DNA of 40,113 nucleotides, from the NCBI GenBank assembly GCA_051439375.1, contig JBFRWB010000224.1, positions 1-40,113 of the forward strand, given 5' to 3'. Numbering within the stretch: the stretch's first letter is position 1; every line of letters starts with the position of its first letter. The position numbers were made by a program, and so were the translations under genes. The stretch comes from JBGTGT01 sp051439375 (GTDB lineage Bacteria; Cyanobacteriota; Cyanobacteriia; Cyanobacteriales; Microcystaceae). This document shows, in pieces, positions 1-7,512 of this stretch. A model generated the notes under the pieces. That model ran no database searches. It was not told the origin of the DNA and worked only from the letters and a program-made list of their open reading frames with translations.

Positions 1-116
1 TTAATGATTTCGGCTGCAAGGAGGGCTTTTGCTTGTCTGACATCTGCATCACTTTCTCCCATATCCCGATAGACATTACCGCTACCGTTTACTAACTCAA
101 ACTGTTCTTCTGTCAT
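1..116 (-). CDS. HTH-type antitoxin, HigA-like (partial, cut by window edge)
   Basis: Reads from an ATG at 116 toward the left edge, so only about 38 N-terminal residues are visible (MTEEQFELVNGSGN...). The N-terminus resembles XRE-family helix-turn-helix antitoxins that pair with Gp49/HigB-type toxins, but the HTH itself lies outside the window. Its start codon overlaps the stop of the upstream toxin-like gene in an ATGA arrangement, so the two should be co-transcribed and translationally coupled. In the family the antitoxin binds the toxin and represses the operon. The pairing and order are seen; the DNA-binding role is inferred. Confidence 0.6.
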   Translation of the reverse strand, partial: MTEEQFELVNGSGNVYRDMGESDADVRQAKALLAAEII

Positions 117-457
117 GATAATTCCTCCTGTAATCGTTTCAGTCGTTTTTTAATCACTTCTATCTCTTGTTTAGGGGTTTTAATGCCTGTTTTTGACTTT
201 TTTTGAAAGGCATGAATCACCCAAATCGCTTCTCCTAACTGAACAGCATAAATGGTTCGATAAGCATCCCCCTTAAAAGGTAGCGCAATTTCAAAGATAC
301 CAGACCCTACTCCCTTAAATGGCTTGGCTAGGGATGATTTTGCCCCTTCCGCAGCAATAGTTAAAGCATCCAGAAAGATATCTTGGGCTTCCTTTGGGAA
401 TTTTCTAAAATCCTTTTGTGCTGCTTTAATCCAAGAAATAGGTCGGGTGTTACGCAT
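113..457 (-). CDS. Phage-derived Gp49-like/HigB family toxin
   Basis: About 114 residues, the usual size for the RelE/ParE-superfamily Gp49-like (HigB) mRNA interferases. Family-like features are a conserved N-terminal segment (SWIKAAQKDFRKFP), a middle beta-strand region with GIFEIALPFKGDAYRTIYAV, a strand followed by HAFQKKSKTGIKTP, and a C-terminal basic helix (IKKRLKRL). I chose the ATG at 457; the frame stays open to a TTG at 493, but homologues begin close to the RPISW segment. The gene comes first and the HTH antitoxin second, overlapping by four bases, which is the toxin-first order typical of higBA. Proposed role: ribosome-dependent mRNA cleavage when unbound. Activity is inferred from family only. 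Confidence 0.75.
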   Translation of the reverse strand: MRNTRPISWIKAAQKDFRKFPKEAQDIFLDALTIAAEGAKSSLAKPFKGVGSGIFEIALPFKGDAYRTIYAVQLGEAIWVIHAFQKKSKTGIKTPKQEIEVIKKRLKRLQEELS

Positions 458-620
458 ACCTGAAATCGTTGCATATTTACCACTACTTGTCAATTATCAA
501 ATCGCTTCAATCCTCACAAAACAATGATAAGTGGCGGTTTATTGTTAAGCAAACGAGTTAAGGGTTAGATTCCCCTAAATCTCTCTTAAAAAGCAGCCTG
601 AAGGCTGAAGCTACACAGAC

Positions 621-646
621 AAAGCCTCCCTTCGGAGGCTTTTTTT
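621..646 (+). terminator. Rho-independent terminator-like hairpin
   Basis: A perfect 9-bp stem (AAAGCCTCC / GGAGGCTTT, loop CTTC) runs into a T-run on the plus strand. No plus-strand gene is seen between 494 and 620, so it may end a short untranslated transcript or be part of a mobile repeat. It also abuts the 3' end of the truncated mazF stub on the minus strand, where the T-run is weaker. Confidence 0.6.
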
Positions 647-713
647 AATTAATATTTAACTCTAAGCGAATAATGTCACCTCTTTCGGGTATTTTATCAT
701 CGATTTTTACCAA
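645..713 (-). pseudogene. mazF toxin remnant (N-terminal stub)
   Basis: Downstream of mazE, overlapping its last codons, a frame starting at TTG 713 encodes about 22 residues that include IPERGDII. That matches the N-terminal signature of MazF/PemK endoribonucleases (PxRGDIxW...). The frame then stops at a TAA beside the terminator hairpin. A complete MazF needs about 110 residues, so this is the N-terminal strand only and cannot be a working toxin. The overlap is the normal geometry of mazEF operons, which supports a decayed operon, not a chance match. Confidence 0.6.
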
Positions 714-949
714 TTTTCTTCTCCTATGGCTTCTCCCCAATCGGCTTCTTCATGTTGTTGTTGAGGGGTTGCTTCTTTCAATAAATCCTCAAGACAATAT
801 TTCGGTTTAGTAGCAGAAATAACAATAGAATTATCTTCCATTGAGAGAGTAACTTTGATACCTTCTTGCCATCCCAACTGCTTAATAATCTCTTGAGGAA
901 GTCTAATTCCCAGAGAATTCCCCCATTTTGTGATTGTTTGAATGGTCAT
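707..949 (-). CDS. mazE: AbrB/MazE-type antitoxin
   Basis: An 80-residue protein with the SpoVT/AbrB swapped-hairpin fold signature: TITKWGNSLGIRLPQEIIKQLGW in the first 30 residues, followed by a strand-rich GIKVTLSMEDNSIVI. The C-terminal 30 residues are acidic and rich in Gln/Glu (ending GEAIGEENW), as expected for the disordered toxin-wrapping tail of MazE. In the family the N-terminal dimer binds the operon promoter and the tail neutralises MazF. Only a stub of mazF remains downstream, so this is probably an orphan antitoxin that could still act as an autoregulator or protect against a related toxin encoded elsewhere. Confidence 0.85.
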   Translation of the reverse strand: MTIQTITKWGNSLGIRLPQEIIKQLGWQEGIKVTLSMEDNSIVISATKPKYCLEDLLKEATPQQQHEEADWGEAIGEENW

Positions 950-1205
950 TCTTTTTTTTGTTTAAGTTTATACATTGAATATACCATTAAAAACCTACAC
1001 TTCCATTTAATTGCTAATTAAATGAGCGGGCGTTTTCCGTTTAGGGGATGAAGAGACGGGATTTTCTTCTTCAATCACTCATCAAGTTAATTATAGGCTA
1101 TGTACGTTAAAACATTACAGTTAACAAAAATTACCAAACTTGGGATCTCAAAAATACTTACAATAATTGGGTTAACACTAAAATTAAGCTATTTGATTAA
1201 TACCT

Positions 1206-2138
1206 ATGACTGTCGCTCAAACCACCCGTGAACCCAACTTAATTTCCCGTTTAGTGAATGGAGTGTTGTCTATTAAACCTATCTGGAATGTGGCTAAATA
1301 TCAAGCCCGTAAAATGATGATTACTCGCGCTGAAAAAATGGGTGTTCCTTGGCGAGAGAATGTTAAACAGTTACAAGCTTATCCTCATTGGTCAGAATTA
1401 CTATCAAAGGTTGAAAATAACGCTTTAACGTACCCTGATTATTACCTTACTTCCTTTCATGCCTACGATCAAGGAAATTTATGTTGGGAAGCAGCCTTAG
1501 AAGTCGAATCAGCCGCAAAAGCGGTTCATTCTACCCTTTGGAAAGAGACAGATGGAATTGATGTAGGCGGAGACGCTAAAATGCGGCAACGATATCATCA
1601 TGCGCTCAAAGGGCAATTACAAATCAAACCCCAACAAATTGTTGACCTTGGTTGTAGCACGGGAATGAGTACCTTTCCTCTACAAGATACCTATCCCGAT
1701 GCTCAAGTCACAGGGGTTGATTTATCGCCTTATTCCCTAGCGGTTGCTCAATATCATAGTCAAGAACCCCATAGTAAGATTAATTGGCTTCATGCTGCTG
1801 CTGAAGCTACGGGACTTTCTGATAATTCTTATGATCTGGTATCAGCTTTTCTTATCTTCCATGAACTTCCCCAAAGTGCAGCCAAGGAAATTTTGGCAGA
1901 AGCACGGCGATTATTAAAGAAAGACGGTTATTTTGCCATGATGGACATAAATCCTCGTTCAGAAGCCTATCAAAAGATGCCTCCCTACGTTTTAACCCTA
2001 CTTAAAAGTACCGAACCCTATCTGGATCAATATTTTACCCTAGATGTGGTAACCGCCTTAGAAGCAGTAGGATTTGAAAAACCGACTATTACTCCTATTA
2101 GCCCCCGACATCGGGCGATTATCGCTAAAGTTAGTTAA
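1206..2138 (+). CDS. Class I SAM-dependent methyltransferase
   Basis: 310 residues. The SAM-binding Rossmann core begins near residue 145 with motif I (IVDLGCSTGMSTFPL), followed by the acidic ribose-binding strand VTGVDLSP and motif IV/post motif around SYDLVSAFLIFHELP and LKKDGYFAMMDINP. This is the UbiE/Methyltransf_11 pattern. About 140 N-terminal residues (MTVAQTTREPNLISRLVNGV...) precede the core and probably give substrate specificity. Homologous architecture is common in cyanobacteria with unassigned substrates, so I give no gene symbol. It stands alone: about 250 bases separate it from mazE upstream, and the next gene starts about 195 bases downstream. Confidence 0.85.
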   Translation: MTVAQTTREPNLISRLVNGVLSIKPIWNVAKYQARKMMITRAEKMGVPWRENVKQLQAYPHWSELLSKVENNALTYPDYYLTSFHAYDQGNLCWEAALEVESAAKAVHSTLWKETDGIDVGGDAKMRQRYHHALKGQLQIKPQQIVDLGCSTGMSTFPLQDTYPDAQVTGVDLSPYSLAVAQYHSQEPHSKINWLHAAAEATGLSDNSYDLVSAFLIFHELPQSAAKEILAEARRLLKKDGYFAMMDINPRSEAYQKMPPYVLTLLKSTEPYLDQYFTLDVVTALEAVGFEKPTITPISPRHRAIIAKVS

Positions 2139-2333
2139 TCGGTGTGAGGTACGAGGTGAGAGGTAGAATTTTGTAGAAAGATTCATGGTTGAATTTTTCT
2201 GGTTGCGGCTGTTTTCTATGTTTGTTAATGAGTAACAATTTTTACCTAACACCTCAAACCTTGTTTTCATGGAAAATTTTAGATATCCAGTATAAACTTG
2301 AGAGATAATACTTATCGAGATGACGCTGGTGTA

Positions 2334-2921
2334 ATGATTTATACAACCCAACAGCTAATCAATATTTTAGAGCAGGAAATGCGGGCAACTTGGCGCGGGG
2401 AAAGAGTTCTTTTGTCCTCAAAAAATCGCATTAGTAATCCTGTTATTGCCAAGGCGATTAATTTAGATAAAGCCAATCAAGTCTTTGCTTATCAGGATTT
2501 TCGCCAGCAAATTCATGAATATCAACGAAAATATCATGTTTCTGGCTTAATCGTTCGCTCCTGTACCTATCAAGGTGTCTCAATCGATTTTCCTGAGTTA
2601 CATAATCAATTGGTCCCCGTCGAAGGAGATAAAGAAAGGTTGATTGCGGCTAAAGCCAAGGTCATTCGTTTTTGGAAGAAAAACACAGAAAGGATGAATT
2701 ATTGGTTAGTTGCTCACCGTCGTAGGCCGATTAATCAAGATTCTCTCGAAGAATTAATCGAACAATGCGAATGGGCAGAAGTAGATGCGGCTCGCACCGA
2801 GGTATATTTAAGATTATGTTGGGGAAATCCCCAAGACTATCAATATCAGTGGGCAAAACCTCATTCTGGCTGTCATAGTATCATTGCTGCCGTTAATGAA
2901 CCTAGTTCTATCAAAGTATAG
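2334..2921 (+). CDS. Conserved hypothetical protein (about 195 aa)
   Basis: I do not recognise a named domain. The protein opens with MIYTTQQLINILEQEMRATW and has a basic, mixed alpha/beta composition with several aromatic clusters (FRQQIHEYQRKYHVSGLIV; WAEVDAARTEVYLRLCWGNP). There is no signal peptide or membrane segment, so it is probably cytosolic. The frame stays open upstream to a TTG at 2298; I chose the ATG at 2334 because the upstream residues look non-conserved, although neither start has a good ribosome binding site. Codon use matches its neighbours. It resembles short proteins found mainly in cyanobacteria, but this is recall, not a search. Confidence 0.7.
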   Translation: MIYTTQQLINILEQEMRATWRGERVLLSSKNRISNPVIAKAINLDKANQVFAYQDFRQQIHEYQRKYHVSGLIVRSCTYQGVSIDFPELHNQLVPVEGDKERLIAAKAKVIRFWKKNTERMNYWLVAHRRRPINQDSLEELIEQCEWAEVDAARTEVYLRLCWGNPQDYQYQWAKPHSGCHSIIAAVNEPSSIKV

Positions 2922-2997
2922 GTCTTTCTAATAAGACTTCAATTTTTGCCAAACAGGTGGGTATTTTAGACATAATGTTGACTTGAAGGACTCGGTT

Positions 2998-3918
2998 ATG
3001 CAAAATCCTCTACCTCAACCATGGATAACATGGTTCAATTCCCTAATAAAACGACAAACAACGGGTTCAATTGTCTGTCCTAATTGCGGTCAATTAATTA
3101 GTGTTCAAGCCAATATTTGCCCCCATTGTCAATATAATAATCCCAGTTTATTCGGTTTTTCAGGAACATTAAAAAAGTTAGCACAACAAAATGTCTTTCT
3201 TTCTATTGTCGTTTGGGGCTGTGGTTTTATCTATTTAGCAACCTTAGCTGCGGATATTAAGGGAGTGAGAACGGATATGGATAGTTTGAGTATTCTTTCT
3301 CCAAGCAATTTAAGTTTAATTATTTTTGGTTCAACGGGGGCAATTCCTGTCTTTCAATTCGGCCGCTGGTGGACAATTTTTACCGCAGGTTGGCTACACG
3401 GAAATCTCTTACATATCGCTTTCAATTTAGCTTGGTTATCTTATTTAGTTCCTTCTGTACAACAGTTATTTGGGGTAGGAAGACTTACTATAATTTATAT
3501 TATTTCTGGTGTGGTTGGCTCACTACTCACCAGCATAGCAGGGCAATATTGGGGCGATATTCCCTTGTTAGGGGGGGCAAGCTTCTCTGTTGGGGCATCT
3601 GGGGCAGTATTTGGCTTATTTGGCGCATTAGCTGCCTACGGACAGGTCACGAAAGATGGTTTTCTGCGACAACGATATTGGACTTATGCTATTGTTTTTC
3701 TATTATTAGGAATGATGAGACCGGGGGTTGATAATTGGGGACATTTAGGCGGATTTATCGGAGGCTATGGTGTTAGCTGGCTCTTGTTACAACAATCGAT
3801 TAAGGGAGAAAAAATACAACATCTATTAATTGGGTTAGGACTGTTATTAATGACCGTTTTTAGCTTTATGTTGTCCATTTTACACGGACTGTTTCTGATT
3901 TTTAGTAGAAGTGTCTAA
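2998..3918 (+). CDS. Rhomboid family intramembrane serine protease with N-terminal zinc ribbon
   Basis: 306 residues from the ATG at 2998, chosen because AAGGA lies 7 bases upstream; a TTG at 2983 is less likely. Residues 27-44 form a four-cysteine zinc ribbon (C27, C30, C41, C44). A rhomboid core follows with about six membrane segments. It has the WR-type loop (GRWWTIFTA), the HxN element near H134 (HGNLLHIAFN), nucleophile Ser201 in GASGAVFG, and catalytic His249 in WGHLGGFIGGY. Both catalytic residues are present, so an active Ser-His protease cleaving membrane-anchored substrates is expected. The substrate is unknown. The zinc ribbon probably sits on the cytoplasmic side and may recruit a partner, which is inference. 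Confidence 0.9.
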   Translation: MQNPLPQPWITWFNSLIKRQTTGSIVCPNCGQLISVQANICPHCQYNNPSLFGFSGTLKKLAQQNVFLSIVVWGCGFIYLATLAADIKGVRTDMDSLSILSPSNLSLIIFGSTGAIPVFQFGRWWTIFTAGWLHGNLLHIAFNLAWLSYLVPSVQQLFGVGRLTIIYIISGVVGSLLTSIAGQYWGDIPLLGGASFSVGASGAVFGLFGALAAYGQVTKDGFLRQRYWTYAIVFLLLGMMRPGVDNWGHLGGFIGGYGVSWLLLQQSIKGEKIQHLLIGLGLLLMTVFSFMLSILHGLFLIFSRSV

Positions 3919-4008
3919 TGGTTCAATGGGTTAAAAAAGTAGCAGAAAACACAGAAAGTTTTCATTTTTGTGCTATCCTGTTCAAGACCTTAATTTAACC
4001 AATTGACC

Positions 4009-5280
4009 ATGACATCAACGGCTCAATTTTCCTACTTTGAAGGAAATTCCTTTTCTGACTTATTCGCATCAGATATTCAGGATGCTTCCTATGGCTTTAT
4101 TTTAAATTATCCAGCAACAGCCAGTTGGGCAGTTTATCCAAATACCCAAAAATATTATATACAAGATGGTAGTAATGAAGCCACTAAAACATCTTATGAT
4201 CGCATTTGTCAAAAAGAACCATGGAAAAATTTAGCCGTTTTAGGTGAAGAAATTGCGGGGCTTGCTATTTGTTCTCCTCGTAATTTACTCTTAGACTATT
4301 GGCGAGAAACTTTTGGCTTTACTTATCAAAATTTAGATGTATTGCAGCGTTCTGTTTATTTAGATTATCTCAATCAAACTGATCAATATAATAAGGTAAT
4401 AACCTTATTTCCCTTTGATCGCCTTAACCCAGAAAAACACGCAGTTAACCCGGATAGTCATTATGCTTTGTTGAGTAAAACCTGTCTTGCTGATATTGGT
4501 ATTGAAACCCCTAGTTATCAGATTCATGATTTAACTAAAATCAATTTAGAAGAGGTTAAACTTCCTGAAGCGTTCCCTTATTTAATTAAAACAACCCATG
4601 GTTTATCTGGGGAAGGAACATATATTATTAAAGAAAAAAGTGACTTAGATTATTGCTGGCGAGAATTACAGAACTATCTAGAAATTAAGTTAATTCGGGA
4701 AATTATTGTTTCTGATTTTGTCAAAGATACCATTCAAAATTATTGTGTTCAGTTTTATGTTAGCAAATCGGGTAAAATCACCTTAATTGGGGCAACCAGC
4801 CAGTTAGTTAATGAATTTGGTCAATTTTTAGGGGGGATTATTCACTATAAAGAAACAGATATGAGTCGCTTTTTTTCAGAGATTCAAACCATTAGTAACT
4901 ATGCCCATCAAAACGGATATTTTGGTGTAATTGGGGCAGATATTCTCGAAGATCAACAAGGACAACTTCATGTGATTGATATTAACTTTAGAGTCAATGG
5001 CTCGACTCCTCTGTGTTTGCAACGTCACACTTTGCTAAAATTAGGAAAAGAAGTCGCTAAATATTCAGGTGACTACCAAATGCAAGGAACACTCGATCAT
5101 GTTTTAAAAACCTTAAAAGTTGAACTTCAGCAAAAAGATTTCATGATTCTTTCTGCCCTCGAAAAAGTCAATTATGGTAAAATCTATTGTGATATTTATG
5201 GCATTATTTCAGGAGAAACTGTTGAAAAAATGCAAGAAACAGAACAAAAATTACAGCAAAAAGGATTACAATCTAATTAA
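4009..5280 (+). CDS. ATP-grasp domain protein of unknown substrate
   Basis: About 423 residues from the ATG at 4009 (a TTG at 4003 is in frame). The middle and C-terminal parts carry ATP-grasp features. The nucleotide-binding lysine and glycine-rich loop lie in PYLIKTTHGLSGEGTYII (around residue 190-206). The metal-binding Glu/Asp-Asn segment is VIDINFRVNGS near residue 325. The first 160 residues (NYPATASWAVYPNTQKYY...) have no domain I recognise. ATP-grasp enzymes join a carboxylate to an amine or thiol through an acyl-phosphate. The gene ends 20 bases before queE and likely shares its transcript, hinting at a link with deazaguanine/queuosine chemistry or only co-expression. The function is not known to me. 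Confidence 0.75.
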   Translation: MTSTAQFSYFEGNSFSDLFASDIQDASYGFILNYPATASWAVYPNTQKYYIQDGSNEATKTSYDRICQKEPWKNLAVLGEEIAGLAICSPRNLLLDYWRETFGFTYQNLDVLQRSVYLDYLNQTDQYNKVITLFPFDRLNPEKHAVNPDSHYALLSKTCLADIGIETPSYQIHDLTKINLEEVKLPEAFPYLIKTTHGLSGEGTYIIKEKSDLDYCWRELQNYLEIKLIREIIVSDFVKDTIQNYCVQFYVSKSGKITLIGATSQLVNEFGQFLGGIIHYKETDMSRFFSEIQTISNYAHQNGYFGVIGADILEDQQGQLHVIDINFRVNGSTPLCLQRHTLLKLGKEVAKYSGDYQMQGTLDHVLKTLKVELQQKDFMILSALEKVNYGKIYCDIYGIISGETVEKMQETEQKLQQKGLQSN

Positions 5281-5300
5281 ATCCTTGACTTCTCTAATTC

Positions 5301-5909
5301 ATGTTAACCTCAACCCTAACTTATCCAATTACAGAAACTTTTCACTCTCTCCAAGGCGAAGGTGCATGGACGGGGGTAAATGCCTTTTTTATTCGCTTAG
5401 GCGGATGTGATGTTCATTGTCCTTGGTGTGACCAAAAAGAAACGTGGAAATTGCAAGGCTATCCTCAACAATCGAGTGAAGAATTAGCCCAAATCGCTCA
5501 AGAAAAGAATCCCAAAATTGTTATTATTACGGGGGGAGAACCCTTACTACACAATCTTGAAAACTTGACCCAAGCTTTGCATCAAAAAGGGTTGACTATC
5601 CATTTAGAAACATCTGGTGCTTATCCTTTAACGGGTAATTTTGACTGGATCACTTTATCTCCTAAACCTTATAAAGTTCCTCATTCTGATATTTATTCCT
5701 ATGCTAATGAATTAAAATTTGTTATTGCTAATAGGGATGATTTATTATGGGCGGAAGCTGAAGTAAAAAAAGTATCTTCAAAGACTTTAATCTATCTACA
5801 ACCTGAATGGACTTCTCCTAATAGTCAACAGTTAGTTTTTGATTATGTGTTACAAAATCCTCGGTGGCGAGTCAGTTTGCAAACCCATAAGTGGTTAGGG
5901 GTTAGGTAA
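5301..5909 (+). CDS. queE: 7-carboxy-7-deazaguanine synthase, radical SAM
   Basis: 202 residues, the normal length for QueE. The N-terminus has the family-specific FHSLQGEGAWTGVNAFFIRL. A CX3CX2C cluster motif follows (C36, C40, C43 in GGCDVHCPWCD), which binds the 4Fe-4S cluster and SAM. TGGEPLL near residue 76 is the SAM-contacting motif. QueE converts 6-carboxytetrahydropterin to 7-carboxy-7-deazaguanine, the committed ring contraction toward preQ0 and queuosine. The other que genes are not in this window. It lies 20 bases downstream of the ATP-grasp gene on the same strand. Confidence 0.93.
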   Translation: MLTSTLTYPITETFHSLQGEGAWTGVNAFFIRLGGCDVHCPWCDQKETWKLQGYPQQSSEELAQIAQEKNPKIVIITGGEPLLHNLENLTQALHQKGLTIHLETSGAYPLTGNFDWITLSPKPYKVPHSDIYSYANELKFVIANRDDLLWAEAEVKKVSSKTLIYLQPEWTSPNSQQLVFDYVLQNPRWRVSLQTHKWLGVR

Positions 5910-6084
5910 GAATATAGTGTTTCCCTCCTGTTGTGAGGTACAGAATTAACCGCTTTGAGGCAGGTGTTAAGATTTAGGGGTGTACCTCATTACTTTGGAA
6001 ATTACTATATATAATGGATGATTAATAGTTTATTCATATCTAAAATTTGTCTTTTCCTTAAACTAATATGGAGAACTTCAATTT

Positions 6085-6846
6085 ATGTTTGCTCTAACTA
6101 ATTTCTATCAAAATAAATCTAAAAGTTGGTTGTCTATAATTAAAACCTTACTGATTTTTATAATAACCATAACATTAATCTTAGTCTCTACAAATTCCCC
6201 TGCACTGGCTCAAGAAACCCAGACTGGATTTAATCTTCAAATATGGTTTAAAAATGCTCTAGTTTGGATTCAAAACTTAGGGACAGTGGGAAGTTTGGCT
6301 TTTATATGTTTATATGTTTTGGCAACCGTTGCCTTTTTACCGGGGTCAATTCTTACCTTGGGTGCAGGTGTTATTTTTGGTGTTATTTGGGGATCAATTT
6401 ATGTTTTTATTGGGGCAACATTAGGGGCAACGGCTGCTTTTTTGGTGGGACGTTATTTAGCCCGTAATTGGATAGCAAAAAAAATTGAAGGCAATACTAA
6501 GTTCTCTGCAATTGATAAAGCGGTAGCTACAGAAGGTTTTAAAATCGTTTTGTTGACTCGTCTTTCTCCTGTTTTTCCTTTTAATTTACTCAACTATTCT
6601 TTTGGAATCACAGGCGTTTCTTTACGAGATTATGTATTGGGTTCAATTGGCATGATTCCGGGGACGATTATGTATGTTTATATCGGTTCTTTGGCGGGTA
6701 ACTTAGCATTAATTGGAACGGGTACACAACCTGATAATCCTATTTTACAGTGGACAATTCGGATAGTTGGTTTTTTAGCAACGTTGGCTGTCACTGTTTA
6801 TGTCACTCGTTTAGCGAGAAAGGCTTTAAACCAAGACATCTCTTGA
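6085..6846 (+). CDS. TVP38/TMEM64 family membrane protein
   Basis: 253 residues with a GGAGA ribosome binding site about 10 bases before the ATG. An N-terminal hydrophobic segment ending ALAQ (around residue 46) looks like a signal peptide or signal anchor. The VTT/DedA-like core follows. It includes FLPGSILTLGAGVIFGVIWG and the conserved F/G-rich LVGRYLAR region, the re-entrant RLSPVFPFNLLNYSFGIT motif, and the G-M-I-P-G-T segment near the last helices. Members sit in the plasma or thylakoid membrane and are implicated in lipid scrambling or undecaprenyl-phosphate flipping; the specific role in cyanobacteria is not established. It appears to be a single-gene unit. Confidence 0.88.
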   Translation: MFALTNFYQNKSKSWLSIIKTLLIFIITITLILVSTNSPALAQETQTGFNLQIWFKNALVWIQNLGTVGSLAFICLYVLATVAFLPGSILTLGAGVIFGVIWGSIYVFIGATLGATAAFLVGRYLARNWIAKKIEGNTKFSAIDKAVATEGFKIVLLTRLSPVFPFNLLNYSFGITGVSLRDYVLGSIGMIPGTIMYVYIGSLAGNLALIGTGTQPDNPILQWTIRIVGFLATLAVTVYVTRLARKALNQDIS

Positions 6847-6884
6847 ACTTCTTGCATATCACTTCAATGGGCTTTGGGAGAAAC

Positions 6885-6913
6885 TTGTCAATTATGGTAA
6901 AAAGCACTATAAT
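6885..6913 (+). promoter_or_regulatory. Sigma-70-type promoter of nadD-nrtR-nadE
   Basis: TTGTCA at 6885-6890 and TATAAT at 6908-6913 are separated by exactly 17 bases, placing the transcription start near 6920, about 20 bases before the nadD ATG. The promoter lies inside an imperfect inverted repeat: AATTAT at 6890-6895 pairs with ATAATT at 6909-6914. That makes a plausible operator for the NrtR regulator encoded by the second gene. The promoter match is seen; the operator role is inference. Confidence 0.7.
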
Positions 6914-6942
6914 TAAAAAAACAGTCCTCAAGGCTCATCTTA

Positions 6943-7512
6943 ATGATCAAAACTATAGCCCTTTTTGGTACGAGTGCTGACCCACCAACGGCTGGACATC
7001 AAGCAATTTTAAAATGGTTAGCTCAACGTTATGATTGGGTAGGGGTTTGGGCATCAGATAACCCCTATAAAAATCATCAAACTGATCTTAAGCACCGCAT
7101 GGCTATGTTGCGGTTATTAATCGAAGATATTGATCTTCCCTATTCTAATCTAAAAGTCTATCAAGAATTAAGTTATCTTCGGAGCTTAATGAGTGTTTAT
7201 CAGGCGATGGAAATATGGGGAAAAGAGAAGGATTATGATCTCGTTATTGGTTCAGATTTAGTGAGTCAAGTCCCTAAATGGTACGAGGTGAAAGCCTTGT
7301 TAGAAAGCGTTCACCTTCTGATTATTCCTCGTCCTAATTATCCGATTAATTCTCAACAGTTGAAAACCTTAGAAAACTTAGGGGGAAAGTGGCACATTGC
7401 TGATTTAAACGCCCCAGCAGTGTCTTCTACTGCTTATCGTCAACAACAAGATCATAAGGTGGTTACTCAGCCTATCCAAAACTATATTTATCGTCAAAAA
7501 TTATATTCATGA
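6943..7512 (+). CDS. nadD: Nicotinate-nucleotide adenylyltransferase
   Basis: 189 residues. The nucleotidyltransferase alpha/beta-phosphodiesterase signature appears as FGTSADPPTAGHQAIL near residue 8, where the T/HxGH motif is TAGH, so the first histidine of HxGH is Thr. The ISSTxxR-type motif appears as VSSTAYR near residue 164. The DNPYKNH segment matches the substrate loop region of this branch. NadD transfers AMP from ATP to nicotinic acid mononucleotide to give deamido-NAD. It is the first gene of a three-gene NAD operon; its stop overlaps the next start (ATGA), indicating translational coupling. Confidence 0.88.
   Translation: MIKTIALFGTSADPPTAGHQAILKWLAQRYDWVGVWASDNPYKNHQTDLKHRMAMLRLLIEDIDLPYSNLKVYQELSYLRSLMSVYQAMEIWGKEKDYDLVIGSDLVSQVPKWYEVKALLESVHLLIIPRPNYPINSQQLKTLENLGGKWHIADLNAPAVSSTAYRQQQDHKVVTQPIQNYIYRQKLYS

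Noticed and set aside
491..493. TTG at 493 as the start of the HigB-like toxin
   Set aside because: The extra 12 residues (MTSSGKYATISG) do not look like the family, and the ATG at 457 gives the usual length.
2058..2351. 97-codon minus-strand frame between the methyltransferase and the next gene
   Set aside because: Overlaps the end of the methyltransferase and the start of the next gene on the other strand; no motif or good ribosome binding site.
3369..3731. 120-codon plus-strand frame inside the rhomboid gene
   Set aside because: Out-of-frame reading of a well-supported gene, with Cys/Trp-rich composition.
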